Shown here: positions 7,592 to 15,213 of the stretch, one piece after another
Layout of the letters: each line of letters opens with the position of its first letter
Position numbering within the stretch: position 1 is the first letter of the stretch
NCBI GenBank assembly: GCA_018894655.1
Contig: JAHIPE010000171.1
Location: forward strand, 1 to 16,316
Length of the DNA: 16,316 nucleotides
Source of the DNA: Actinomycetota bacterium
GTDB taxonomy: Bacteria > Actinomycetota > Geothermincolia > Fen-727 > Anoxymicrobiaceae
Direction of reading: 5' to 3'
The notes under the pieces: generated by a model
What the model was told of the DNA's origin: nothing
The model's input: only the letters and a program-made list of their open reading frames with translations
Databases searched by the model: none
Position numbers and translations under genes: made by a program

Positions 7592-8346
7592 TGCGAAAGG
7601 CGATCGTGGTGCTGGCGCTGGTCGGCATCGGGGTGATGCTCATCTACGCCGTCGGCGAGATGCCCCCCATGGGGGACAGCGGCAACCCGGACAAGGTCCA
7701 TATCGCCCCCCGCTACCTGGAGCATGGAGAGGAGGAAGCAGGTGCGTCCAACGTCATCACCGCGGTCATACTCAACTACAGGGGCTACGACACCATGGGG
7801 GAGGTGGCGGTCATCTTCTGCGCCCTGTGCGCCGTCGTGGCCATCCTCAACCGGGAAAAACCGGGCCTCAGCAGGACCAGCATGGACGTCTCCGGGGTAA
7901 AGGCCAGCGTTGTGGTCAGGACGACAATCCGCTTCCTGGTCCCGGTCATCATCTTCTTCGCCGTCTACATCATCCTGCACGGGGAGTCGACCCCGGGCGG
8001 CGGTTTCCAGGGCGGCGCCATCATCGGGGCCAGCATCATACTGTTCACCCTTGCGTTTGGCCTTCCGGAATCCACCCGCAAGCTGCCGCTCCGCTTCAGG
8101 ATCCCCCTGGAGAGCTTCGCGGTTATCGCTTTCCTTGCCGCCGGGTTCACCGGGATCGTCTTCGGGGTTCACTTCCTGACCTACCTGATGCCGGGGCTCT
8201 CCGAGTACGCGGCGGAAACGATCAGGCATATCATGATGATGGTCATCGAGATAGGCATCGGGTTCGCCGGGGGCATAATCTTCACGTCGATCATGTTCGC
8301 GATGATACGAGAGGACCAATGTGAACTTCAACCGGATAGCCCATAA
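7591..8346 (+). CDS. mrpB: MbhE-MrpB fusion subunit of Mrp antiporter
   Basis: 251-aa membrane protein joining two families. Residues ~1-87 match MbhE, the second part of the MrpA C-terminal domain: a first helix at 4-20, then NVITAVILNYRGYDTMGEVA at 54-73. Residues ~105-240 are the MnhB/MrpB domain, with HGESTPGGGFQGGA (130-143) and the buried acidic position in MVIEIGIGFAGG (E220). ATG at 7591 follows an AGGAAGGA ribosome site and shares one base with the previous stop. The hydrophilic tail (REDQCELQPDSP) runs 26 nt into mrpC. MrpB is clear; the N-terminal assignment rests on the RGYDTMGE motif and on the MbhD neighbour. Confidence 0.9.
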   Translation: MRKAIVVLALVGIGVMLIYAVGEMPPMGDSGNPDKVHIAPRYLEHGEEEAGASNVITAVILNYRGYDTMGEVAVIFCALCAVVAILNREKPGLSRTSMDVSGVKASVVVRTTIRFLVPVIIFFAVYIILHGESTPGGGFQGGAIIGASIILFTLAFGLPESTRKLPLRFRIPLESFAVIAFLAAGFTGIVFGVHFLTYLMPGLSEYAAETIRHIMMMVIEIGIGFAGGIIFTSIMFAMIREDQCELQPDSP

Positions 8347-8689
8347 CCTGAATTACGTCTCGAGCGTGGTCCTGTTCCTCCTGGGACTCTACGCCGTCGC
8401 GGTCAAGCCGAACCTGGTGAAGAAGATAATGGGGCTAAACATCATGGAGACGTCGGTGTTCCTGTTCATGGTCTCCATCGGGATGGTGGGAAGCGGCAAC
8501 GCACCGGTGGTGACCGAGGGCGTAAAACCGGCCACGATGGTCAACCCCATACCCCAGGCTCTCATCCTCACCGGCATCGTGGTCGCGGTCAGCACCACCG
8601 CGGTCGCGCTTTCGCTTTGCATCAAGATCCACGAGCACTACGGCACGCTGAACGCCTCCGAGATCCTGGGAACGGGGGGGCCTTTTTGA
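8321..8689 (+). CDS. mrpC: Mrp Na+/H+ antiporter subunit C (NuoK-like)
   Basis: 122-aa subunit homologous to NuoK/MnhC, with three membrane helices (about 13-28, 36-56 and 79-100). The family motif NPIPQALILTGIVV (75-88) is intact, as is the helix containing GLNIMETSVFLF with Glu43, the counterpart of a conserved Glu in NuoK. GTG at 8321 follows GAGAGGA. The first 26 nt overlap the MrpB tail, and the stop overlaps the next TTG start as TTGA. It should stack between the MrpB and MrpD-like subunits in the membrane arm. Confidence 0.93.
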   Translation: MNFNRIAHNLNYVSSVVLFLLGLYAVAVKPNLVKKIMGLNIMETSVFLFMVSIGMVGSGNAPVVTEGVKPATMVNPIPQALILTGIVVAVSTTAVALSLCIKIHEHYGTLNASEILGTGGPF

Positions 8690-10173
8690 GCTTCTCCTCC
8701 CAGTACCCCATCCTGCTGGAGGCGGTCCCGCTGGCGTTCGCCGCCCTCTGCCCCATCGTGGGGATGTGGAAACGGAAGCTCTGCTTTCCGTTCTCAGTGG
8801 CGGGGGTGCTGGCGACGAACTTCTTCATCTTCTCCCTGTGGGGCAAGGTAACCTCCACGAACACGGTTACCTACGCCTTGGGGGGCTGGAGGCCCCCGTT
8901 CGGCATCCAGATACGCATTGATTACGTCGGCCTGTTCATCGCCTCCATCATCGGCGCGGTGGGGCTCCTGGTCCTCATCTACTCCTGGCGTTACGTCTCC
9001 CACGAGCTGGAGGAGGAGAAGTGCACCTACTACTACACCCTTTACCTGCTGTTGTTCGCCTCGATGCTGGGATTTACTGTAACCGGGGACATCTTCAACA
9101 TGTTCGTGTTCATGGAGATATTCTCCATCGCCTCCTATGCCCTGGTGGGCATTACGGGTCAGCGGAGGGCCGTCCGGGCCGCCTTAAAGTACCTGCTCAT
9201 GGGTGCCACCTCCAGCATCATCGTCCTGCTGGCGATCGCCTTTCTCTACGGCACGGTGGGGAGCCTGAACATGGAGGACATCGCCGGGCGCCTCCAGGTG
9301 GGCGGCTACACGTCGGTGGCCGGCGTCGCCCTGGTGCTGTTCCTTATTGGCTTTGCGGTAAAAGCGGCCCTGTTCCCGGTCCACGTCTGGCTTCCCGATG
9401 CCCACTCCATCGCCCCCTCCCCCATCAGCGCGGTGCTCTCCGCGCTGGTTATCAAGATGGGAGTCCTGGGTATTCTGCGCATCTTTTTCACCGTCTATAC
9501 ACCCGGGTTCGCGGACCTCTCCGGGACCTGGAACGCCCTCACGCAAGCGGTCGCCTGGTGCGCCGCGATCTCTATCGTCCTGGCCTCCATAATGGCGATC
9601 ATCCAGCGGGACTTCAAGGTCATGATCGCCTACTCGTCGATTGCCCACATCGGCTATATCTTACTCGGGGTTTGCATGCTGACCGACAGGGGCCTGACCG
9701 GAGGGCTCTACAACATACTTGCCCACGCCCTCGGCAAGTCATGCTTTTTCCTGGTTGCCGGAGCCATCATCTACAAGCACGGCTTCAGACGGATAACGAG
9801 CCTGAGGGGCCTCGGCAGAAGCATGCCCGTCACCGCCGGAGCGTTCGCGGTAGCTTCCCTCTCGATAGTAGGGCTACCCCCCTCCGCCGGGTTCATCGCC
9901 AAGTGGTACATACTGTGGGGGTGCCTCCAGAAGCACCAGTACGCGTTCGTCGTGATGGTCCTGCTGGGGAGCCTGCTGGCCGCGGTCTACTGCTTCCGGG
10001 TTGTATACTACATGTTCTTCGTCGGCCCGTACGGCGACGGAATCGACGAGGCGCCCGCCACGATGTTCGTTCCCGCGGCGTCACTCGCGGCCGGCACGCT
10101 GTTCTTTGGGATTTTCGCCACGCTTATTCTGCCGTCGCTCGGCTCGGCCGCCCGGGCGCTCCTGGCCGGGTGA
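8686..10173 (+). CDS. mrpD: Mrp antiporter subunit D, first copy (proton_antipo_M family)
   Basis: 495-aa polytopic antiporter-like subunit, close to the usual MrpD length, with about 14 helices. Key charged residues of the half-channels are present: E144 (FMEIFSIASYAL), K226 (FAVKAALFPVHVWLPDAH), K257 (LVIKMGVLGILR) and K406 (GFIAKWYILWG). These correspond by eye to the Glu and Lys residues essential in MrpD and NuoN/M. The TTG at 8686 is chosen because it overlaps the mrpC stop as TTGA and follows a G-run that can pair with 16S rRNA; the frame is open further upstream but only within mrpC. First of three large antiporter-like subunits in the operon. Confidence 0.9.
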   Translation: MSFSSQYPILLEAVPLAFAALCPIVGMWKRKLCFPFSVAGVLATNFFIFSLWGKVTSTNTVTYALGGWRPPFGIQIRIDYVGLFIASIIGAVGLLVLIYSWRYVSHELEEEKCTYYYTLYLLLFASMLGFTVTGDIFNMFVFMEIFSIASYALVGITGQRRAVRAALKYLLMGATSSIIVLLAIAFLYGTVGSLNMEDIAGRLQVGGYTSVAGVALVLFLIGFAVKAALFPVHVWLPDAHSIAPSPISAVLSALVIKMGVLGILRIFFTVYTPGFADLSGTWNALTQAVAWCAAISIVLASIMAIIQRDFKVMIAYSSIAHIGYILLGVCMLTDRGLTGGLYNILAHALGKSCFFLVAGAIIYKHGFRRITSLRGLGRSMPVTAGAFAVASLSIVGLPPSAGFIAKWYILWGCLQKHQYAFVVMVLLGSLLAAVYCFRVVYYMFFVGPYGDGIDEAPATMFVPAASLAAGTLFFGIFATLILPSLGSAARALLAG

Positions 10174-10213
10174 TGAGTGTTGGCTCCAGAAGGTTCCAGG
10201 CGGCCACCCCGGG

Positions 10214-10222
10214 TGATATAGT
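10214..10222 (+). promoter_or_regulatory. Possible internal extended -10 promoter before the second MrpD-like gene
   Basis: The 79-nt gap between the first and second large subunits is one of the few real gaps in the operon. It holds TGATATAGT, an extended -10 with five of six hexamer bases. TTCCAG, a poor -35, sits 17 nt upstream. A nearby TATAAA (10224-10229) is an alternative. It could allow separate expression of the later subunits; weak evidence. Confidence 0.35.
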
Positions 10223-10252
10223 TTATAAAATCCGGATGGACAGGGGGCTTCT

Positions 10253-11737
10253 TTGAGCAAGAGCACTACATCGGTTCTTCCAGCAGTAATCGTCTTCATG
10301 CCCTGGCTGGCCCTGGTCGGCGCCATGCTGTGGGGCAAGAGCCGTCCCGGGTTCGCCAAGATCGTCTACGTCGGTAGCACCGTCGCCACCTTGCTTGCGA
10401 TTCTCACGCTATACCCCCGGGCGCAGGGCGGGGTGGCCTCGACACAGAAACTGGTGGGCATCGCCCCCCGCGTATCCCTCGCCTTCAGGGTCGACACGGT
10501 CGGCTTCTACTTCGCGCTCCTGCTGGCTGTGCTCTGGCTGCTCTGCGCCATCTACTCGCTGGGCTACATACACGGCCGGGAAACCCGGTACTACTGCTTC
10601 TTGTCCCTCAACCTGTCGTTCTGCCTGGGGGTGGCCCTGTCGGCCAACATGTTCACCCTGTTCATCTTCTACGAGTTGATGACGCTGGCCACCTACCCCT
10701 TGATCATCCACGAGGAGACGGAGGAGGCCCGGAGGGCGGGCCTCAAGTACCTCATCTACAGTATCTCCGCCGGCGCGGTGATACTGCTGGGGCTTATCCT
10801 CCAGTTCTACTACGGGGGCACGCTATCGTTCCTGGGCCACGGCACGCTCAATCTCTCCCAGGTGGGAAAGCCGGTGCTGCTGACCATATTCTCGATATAC
10901 ATGCTGGGTTTCGGGGTGAAGGCGTGTGTCATGCCCCTGCACGGATGGGTGCCCGACGCCCACCCGGCGGCCCCCGCCCCGGCCAGCGCCCTGCTCTCGG
11001 GGGTCATCTTGAAGGTCGGCATCTTCGGGATAATCAGGGTGGTGTTCGAGGTCTTCGGCATCGAACTCCTCCACACCCTGGGGGTGTCGCTTCCCATGCT
11101 CATAGTAGCCAGCTTCACCATAATCGTGGGGTCCCTGTTCGCCATAACCCAGGATAACCTCAAGAGGCGCCTCGCCTACTCCAGCGTGGCCCAGGTCTCC
11201 TACATCGTCCTGGGCCTTTTCCTGCTGTCGCCGGACGGAGCCACCGGGGGGCTGCTGCATATAGCCCACCACGCTTTCATGAAAGGCTGCCTGTTTCTGT
11301 GCGCCGGGATAATAATCCACGAGACAGGGAAGAAAAATGTGAGCGAGATGGACGGGATAGGGTCGAGGATCCCCATTACCATGGCGGCGTTCACGGTGGC
11401 CGCGCTGGGCATGATGGGAATACCCCTCACCTGCGGCTTCATAACAAAGTGGTTCCTGGGAGTTGGCAGCATCCAGGCCCACCGCCCTTACTTCATAGCG
11501 GTGTTGCTGGTAAGCTCCCTTCTCAACGCGGTCTACTTCCTGCCCGTAGTATACGTGGCGTTCTTCAAGGGGCGGTCACCGGGCGAGGAGTTGCGTCTTT
11601 CCAAGCGCGAGACCAAGCGCTCCATGCTGGTGCCGGTGATTATAACCGGATGCATGGTCATAGCACTGGGCGTCTTCGTCACCGTGAAAGGTTTCCCGTA
11701 CTCCCTGGTAGAGGTAGTGGTAAAAGCGTTCTTCTGA
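10253..11737 (+). CDS. Mrp antiporter subunit D-like, second copy (proton_antipo_M family)
   Basis: 494-aa polytopic membrane protein, clearly divergent from the preceding copy, so not a recent duplicate. Conserved channel residues are E141 (FIFYELMTLATYPL), K223 (GFGVKACVMPLHGWVPDAHP), K254 (VILKVGIFGIIR), K344 (HHAFMKGCLFL) and K399 (GFITKWFLGVG). The HPAAPAPASALLSG segment is typical of NuoL/NuoM/MrpD antiporter modules. TTG at 10253 follows AGGGGG with a 5-nt spacer. The last nine codons (EVVVKAFF-stop) lie in the first copy of a 66-bp tandem repeat, so the same coding tail recurs twice downstream without a gene attached. Confidence 0.9.
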   Translation: MSKSTTSVLPAVIVFMPWLALVGAMLWGKSRPGFAKIVYVGSTVATLLAILTLYPRAQGGVASTQKLVGIAPRVSLAFRVDTVGFYFALLLAVLWLLCAIYSLGYIHGRETRYYCFLSLNLSFCLGVALSANMFTLFIFYELMTLATYPLIIHEETEEARRAGLKYLIYSISAGAVILLGLILQFYYGGTLSFLGHGTLNLSQVGKPVLLTIFSIYMLGFGVKACVMPLHGWVPDAHPAAPAPASALLSGVILKVGIFGIIRVVFEVFGIELLHTLGVSLPMLIVASFTIIVGSLFAITQDNLKRRLAYSSVAQVSYIVLGLFLLSPDGATGGLLHIAHHAFMKGCLFLCAGIIIHETGKKNVSEMDGIGSRIPITMAAFTVAALGMMGIPLTCGFITKWFLGVGSIQAHRPYFIAVLLVSSLLNAVYFLPVVYVAFFKGRSPGEELRLSKRETKRSMLVPVIITGCMVIALGVFVTVKGFPYSLVEVVVKAFF

Positions 11738-11869
11738 ACCTGACCGCGGCTGAAGCCGCGGCTCAAGAGGGTGAGTGAGGTAGTGGTAAAAGCGTTCTTC
11801 TGAACCTGACCGCGGCTGAAGCCGCGGCTCAAGAGGGTGAGTGAGATAGTGGTAAAAGCGTTCTTCTGA
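11711..11869 (+). repeat. 66-bp tandem repeat: two full units and a 27-bp remnant, each full unit carrying a REP-like palindrome
   Basis: Units start at 11711, 11777 and 11843. The first 27 bp of each unit encode EVVVKAFF-stop, the end of the preceding gene. The next 39 bp hold the perfect 8-bp inverted repeat CCGCGGCT-GA-AGCCGCGG (11744-11761 and 11810-11827), then CTCAAGAGGGTGAG. The third unit stops after the 27 bp and differs by one base (GAGATA against GAGGTA). Units one and two are identical over 66 bp, so the duplication is recent. After the third TGA only 17 nt remain before the next start codon, probably the ancestral spacing. Confidence 0.93.
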
Positions 11870-11886
11870 CGATCACCGGGTAATAG

Positions 11887-13962
11887 ATGGAACACGCTGC
11901 CTACAACATCGATATAGCAAACTCGGTCCTGCCGGCGATAGCGATACTCCTGCCGCTCCTCGGAGCGGCGGCGGTGGTGTTGATCGGTGACAGGAACGAG
12001 AGGCTGCGCGACATCGTCGCCGCCTGCTTCTCCGCGGGAGCGTTCATCACCTGCGCCGCCATGTTTCCCCGGGTGATGTCGGAAGGGGTAAGGCTCACCG
12101 TCCAGTTGCCGATCTTCTTCGGGGATTTTCGCCTGACCGCGGACTCCCTGGGCCTCGTATTCGCCTCGATGGCTTCCCTGGCCTGGATGCTGGCCACGAT
12201 ATACTCGCGCAACTACATCCAGCACGAGGAGCGGCGGACCCGGTACCACACGTTCTCGCTTCTCACCGAGGCGGCCACACTGGGTGTGTTCCTGGCCTCC
12301 GACTTCTTCGTGCTGTTCGTGTTCTTCGAGCTTATGGGCATGCTGGCCTACATGCTGGTGGTGCACAGCCAGACCTTTGAAGCCCGCAAGGCGGGGGTCA
12401 AGTACATATTCATGACTGTTTACGGCGGCCTCAGCCTGCTGGCGGGCGTGTTCCTGTTCCTGATGTACGCCGGGGGGCTCGGCTTCAAGGCCCACCCGGG
12501 AAGCGCTTACCTGACGACCTCCATCTGCTTCGTGGTGGCCGGCTTCATGATGGGCGGCTTCGGGGTAAAAGCAGGTATGGTGCCCCTTCATGTCTGGTTG
12601 CCGCTGGCCCATCCCGCCGCGCCATCCCCGGCCAGCGCCCTGCTCTCGGGGGTAATGATAAAAGCGGGCGCCTACGGCTTTCTCCGCCTTGTCGGCACGT
12701 TCCACTCGGTCGTCCCGGCCCAAGGCAATATAGGGCTTATCGCCTCCCGCTCCGGGGAGGTCGAGCAGGCCGCCCACCTCCCGGTGTTCATGCACAACCT
12801 GCATAGCCTGGGATGGGTTATCCTGTGGTTTGGCATCCTCACCATGGTGGTGGGAATGGTGCTGGCGCTGGTACAGAACAACGCGAAGCGCCTGCTGGCG
12901 TACTCCAGCATCAGCCAGATGGGGTACATACTGATGGGCCTGGGGCTGGGCGCCTACATGGGGGCGGAGGGCGGCATGGGCCTGGCCGGCGGCATCTACC
13001 ATATCGTGAACCACTCCATGTTCAAGTCGCTCCTGTTCCTGGGGGTGGGCGCCGTCTACTTCCGTACCCACCGGCTCGAGATGTCCAAGCTGGGGGGGCT
13101 GTGGCGGAAGATGCCCGTCACCTGCGCCCTGACATGCATCGGGGGCCTTGGGATAATGGGAATACCGCTCTTCAATGGCTTCGCCAGCAAGACCCTCCTG
13201 CACCACGCGGTGGTGGAGGCCCTGGGTGTGGGGGGGGCCTGGATACGGGCGGTGGACATCATCTTCATGGTCGCGGCCGGCGGCACGGTCTGCTACGTGG
13301 CTAAACTGCTCATACTCACGTTCTTCGGTCACCGCCGGGAGGAAAGCGCCCACGAGGTCAAGGAGGTCCCCTGGGCGATGCGCCTGGGCATGGGCGGGCT
13401 GGCCGCGGGGGTGGTCCTGTTCGGGGTCTTCCCCGGGCTGGTAATAAACAAGATCGTGGTGCCGGCCCTCCGCCCCTTCATCGACCTGGACCCCCAATCG
13501 CTGCATCACCTGGAAGAGATAAAGATATTTACCCTGGCCAACATTGTCGCCATACTGCCCGCCCTGGCAATCGGCGCGGGGATCTTCCTGGTGGCCACCC
13601 GCTGGGACCTGTTCCGCCTCAAGCTCCCCAGGGGGGCGGGGATCGACTACTATTACTCTCGAACCGAGGTCGGCTTCCTGAGGCTCTGCTTCGCAGGATC
13701 CAAGCGGTACGCCGAGCTGCGGGCCACGTACTGGCCGATGGCCAGGAGCACCGGGGAGTACCTCTACGACAGTTGGAAGGCAACGGGCAAACGGTATCGC
13801 GGCTTCAGGCGCGTCGCACTGGGCCGGGCCATGACCATCCCCATGGACATCACCGGGCTGGCCGCGTACATAAGGGCGAGGCAGTTCACCGGAGACATCG
13901 CCTACGGCGTTATAGTCATCACCGCGTGTGCGGCACTCCTCGCCCTCACGTTGTTGTGGTGA
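11887..13962 (+). CDS. Large NuoL/HyfB-like antiporter subunit, equivalent to MrpA without its C-terminal domain
   Basis: 691-aa membrane protein of the NuoL/ND5/MrpA/HyfB group, third large subunit of the operon. Channel residues are E148 (FVFFELMGMLAYML), K228 (GFGVKAGMVPLHVWLPLAHP), K259 (VMIKAGAYGFLR), K380 (NHSMFKSLLFLG) and K435 (GFASKTLLHH). After a helix at 550-571 comes a ~95-residue hydrophilic or amphipathic stretch, then a terminal helix (669-691). This matches the lateral helix plus last helix of NuoL and MrpA. It lacks the MbhD/MbhE part of normal MrpA, which is encoded upstream in this operon. ATG at 11887 is directly preceded by an in-frame TAG, so the start is firm, yet only a weak CGGG-type ribosome site is visible. 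It may have relied on coupling to the previous gene before the 66-bp duplications separated them. Confidence 0.88.
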   Translation: MEHAAYNIDIANSVLPAIAILLPLLGAAAVVLIGDRNERLRDIVAACFSAGAFITCAAMFPRVMSEGVRLTVQLPIFFGDFRLTADSLGLVFASMASLAWMLATIYSRNYIQHEERRTRYHTFSLLTEAATLGVFLASDFFVLFVFFELMGMLAYMLVVHSQTFEARKAGVKYIFMTVYGGLSLLAGVFLFLMYAGGLGFKAHPGSAYLTTSICFVVAGFMMGGFGVKAGMVPLHVWLPLAHPAAPSPASALLSGVMIKAGAYGFLRLVGTFHSVVPAQGNIGLIASRSGEVEQAAHLPVFMHNLHSLGWVILWFGILTMVVGMVLALVQNNAKRLLAYSSISQMGYILMGLGLGAYMGAEGGMGLAGGIYHIVNHSMFKSLLFLGVGAVYFRTHRLEMSKLGGLWRKMPVTCALTCIGGLGIMGIPLFNGFASKTLLHHAVVEALGVGGAWIRAVDIIFMVAAGGTVCYVAKLLILTFFGHRREESAHEVKEVPWAMRLGMGGLAAGVVLFGVFPGLVINKIVVPALRPFIDLDPQSLHHLEEIKIFTLANIVAILPALAIGAGIFLVATRWDLFRLKLPRGAGIDYYYSRTEVGFLRLCFAGSKRYAELRATYWPMARSTGEYLYDSWKATGKRYRGFRRVALGRAMTIPMDITGLAAYIRARQFTGDIAYGVIVITACAALLALTLLW

Positions 13963-13980
13963 GAGAAGGGAAAGACGGCC

Positions 13981-15213
13981 ATGAATATCCTGTTCATCGT
14001 GAAGGAGTTCCCCCACAGCAAGATCATCGGGGGGCCGATCATAATCTACAACCGTGTCAAGTACCTCTCGCGAAACCACCTGGTGTCCCTCATCGCTTTC
14101 GCCGACGACCCTTCCCTAGACGAGGCGGAGTCGGTGGCCCGGTTCACCCATGACCTGCGATTGGTCCACCCGCCGGCGCACAGGAGCGCTCTCCGACGGG
14201 CCCGGGACTGGCTGACGAGCCCGGTCCCCCCGTACTTTCTCCTCACGCGGTCGGACGAGATGTACGAGGAGCTCGGGAAGATGGTCGCCGCTTTCGATTA
14301 CGACGTGATAATCTCGGAGTACTCCATGGTAGCCCAGTACCTGTATGAGAACCCGGACCTCGCCGGGATCAAGCGGGTGATGTCGGTACACGAGTGCTAC
14401 TACCTCTCCCGGCGAAAGGCGCTCAAAGTGCGGGGCTTCAGCCGCGAGGGCGTGGGGGCGCTCCACTACCTCAAGGGGCTCAAGAAGTTCGAGTTCGACA
14501 TGTACGCGGACTCGGACAGGGTCCTGACCCTCACTTCGGAGGGGAAGGAAGAGCTGCTGGCCATCAGGCCGGGGCTGGACATATCAGTGGTTCCCCACGG
14601 GGTGGACGTGGAGAGCTTCTGCCCGGTTGAACGTGACGCCGGGCCTCCCACGGTCATGTTCCTGGGTAACTACCCCCACGACCCTAACCGGGACGCGGTG
14701 GTGTTCTACGCCACCGGAGCCTGGCCCAGGGTGAAAGAGATGATCCCCGGCTGCCGTTTCCTGGTGGTGGGACGGGGACCCACCCCGGACATGCTGGAGC
14801 TTGCCGCCCGGGACCCCTCCATCGAGATAACCGGCGAGGTCCAGGACGTGAAGCCGCACTTCCACGCGAGCGACGTGTTCGTGTGCCCGGTCCGCATGGG
14901 TGGAGGTTTCCGGGGCAAGGTTCTGGAGGCGATGGCCTGCGGGGTCCCGGTGGTCTCCACCGCGCTCGGCGCCGAGGGGGTTCCCGCGAAGGAGGGTGAA
15001 AATATACTCCTCGCCGACACCCCTGAAGAGCTCGCCCGGCAGACGGTCAGGTTGCTGCAAGACGACGCCCTGCGAGAGAAGATCGCCGCCGGCGCCAGGG
15101 AGCTGATGGTGGAGAGGTACTCCTGGCAAAAAGGGGTGGAGATCCTGGAGGAAGTCCTCGAAGGGGTAGTTGGCGACAAGTCGCCTACGGGGGAGGCAGG
15201 CCCCCGCTCATGA
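13981..15213 (+). CDS. GT4-family glycosyltransferase (GT-B fold)
   Basis: 410-aa predicted cytoplasmic retaining glycosyltransferase using a nucleotide-sugar donor. N-terminal domain ~1-200 begins MNILFIVKEFP and carries the acceptor-side loop IIGGPIIIYN. C-terminal domain ~205-395 has VPHGVDVESF (204-213), TVMFLGNY (224-231), FLVVGRGP (260-267), and MGGGFRGKVLEAMACGVPVV (306-325), with Glu316 as the second Glu of the usual EX7E. Gly replaces the first, as in the sugar transferases linked to exopolysaccharide/PEP-CTERM loci (GGG-R-KVLEAMA pattern). ATG at 13981 follows GAAGGGA, 9 nt away. It starts 18 nt after the Mrp operon, so it may be co-transcribed, although no functional link is evident. 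The last ~12 residues (DKSPTGEAGPRS) are encoded by hairpin DNA. Donor and acceptor unknown. Confidence 0.88.
   Translation: MNILFIVKEFPHSKIIGGPIIIYNRVKYLSRNHLVSLIAFADDPSLDEAESVARFTHDLRLVHPPAHRSALRRARDWLTSPVPPYFLLTRSDEMYEELGKMVAAFDYDVIISEYSMVAQYLYENPDLAGIKRVMSVHECYYLSRRKALKVRGFSREGVGALHYLKGLKKFEFDMYADSDRVLTLTSEGKEELLAIRPGLDISVVPHGVDVESFCPVERDAGPPTVMFLGNYPHDPNRDAVVFYATGAWPRVKEMIPGCRFLVVGRGPTPDMLELAARDPSIEITGEVQDVKPHFHASDVFVCPVRMGGGFRGKVLEAMACGVPVVSTALGAEGVPAKEGENILLADTPEELARQTVRLLQDDALREKIAAGARELMVERYSWQKGVEILEEVLEGVVGDKSPTGEAGPRS
15172..15206. repeat. Paired GC-rich hairpins at the convergent gene ends (REP-like)
   Basis: Two adjacent perfect 6-bp stems: GGCGAC-AA-GTCGCC (15172-15185) and CGGGGG-AGGCAGG-CCCCCG (15188-15206), separated by TA. 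They cover the last codons of both the glycosyltransferase and the zinc-ribbon gene. Neither strand has a T-run after them, so they are not classic intrinsic terminators. They may still act as a bidirectional stop or mRNA 3' protection, or be a repetitive extragenic palindrome that became the 3' ends. Only one copy is visible in this window. Confidence 0.6.

Noticed and set aside
6207..13962. Membrane-bound hydrogenase or complex I operon
   Set aside because: Only membrane-arm antiporter subunits are present. MrpE, F, G, B and C signatures are all there, and no NiFe, NuoB/C/D/I-like or NuoH-like gene occurs in the window.
8686..13962. The three large subunits as recent tandem duplicates
   Set aside because: They differ strongly outside the conserved channel motifs and have different lengths and C-termini, so they are ancient paralogues.
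11533..14079. 848-codon open frame on the minus strand, opposite the Mrp genes
   Set aside because: It is antisense to two clearly real membrane-protein genes, has no ribosome site, and its composition (His, Gln, Gly, Arg rich) is typical of a GC-rich shadow frame. Its 22-residue repeats simply mirror the 66-bp DNA repeat.
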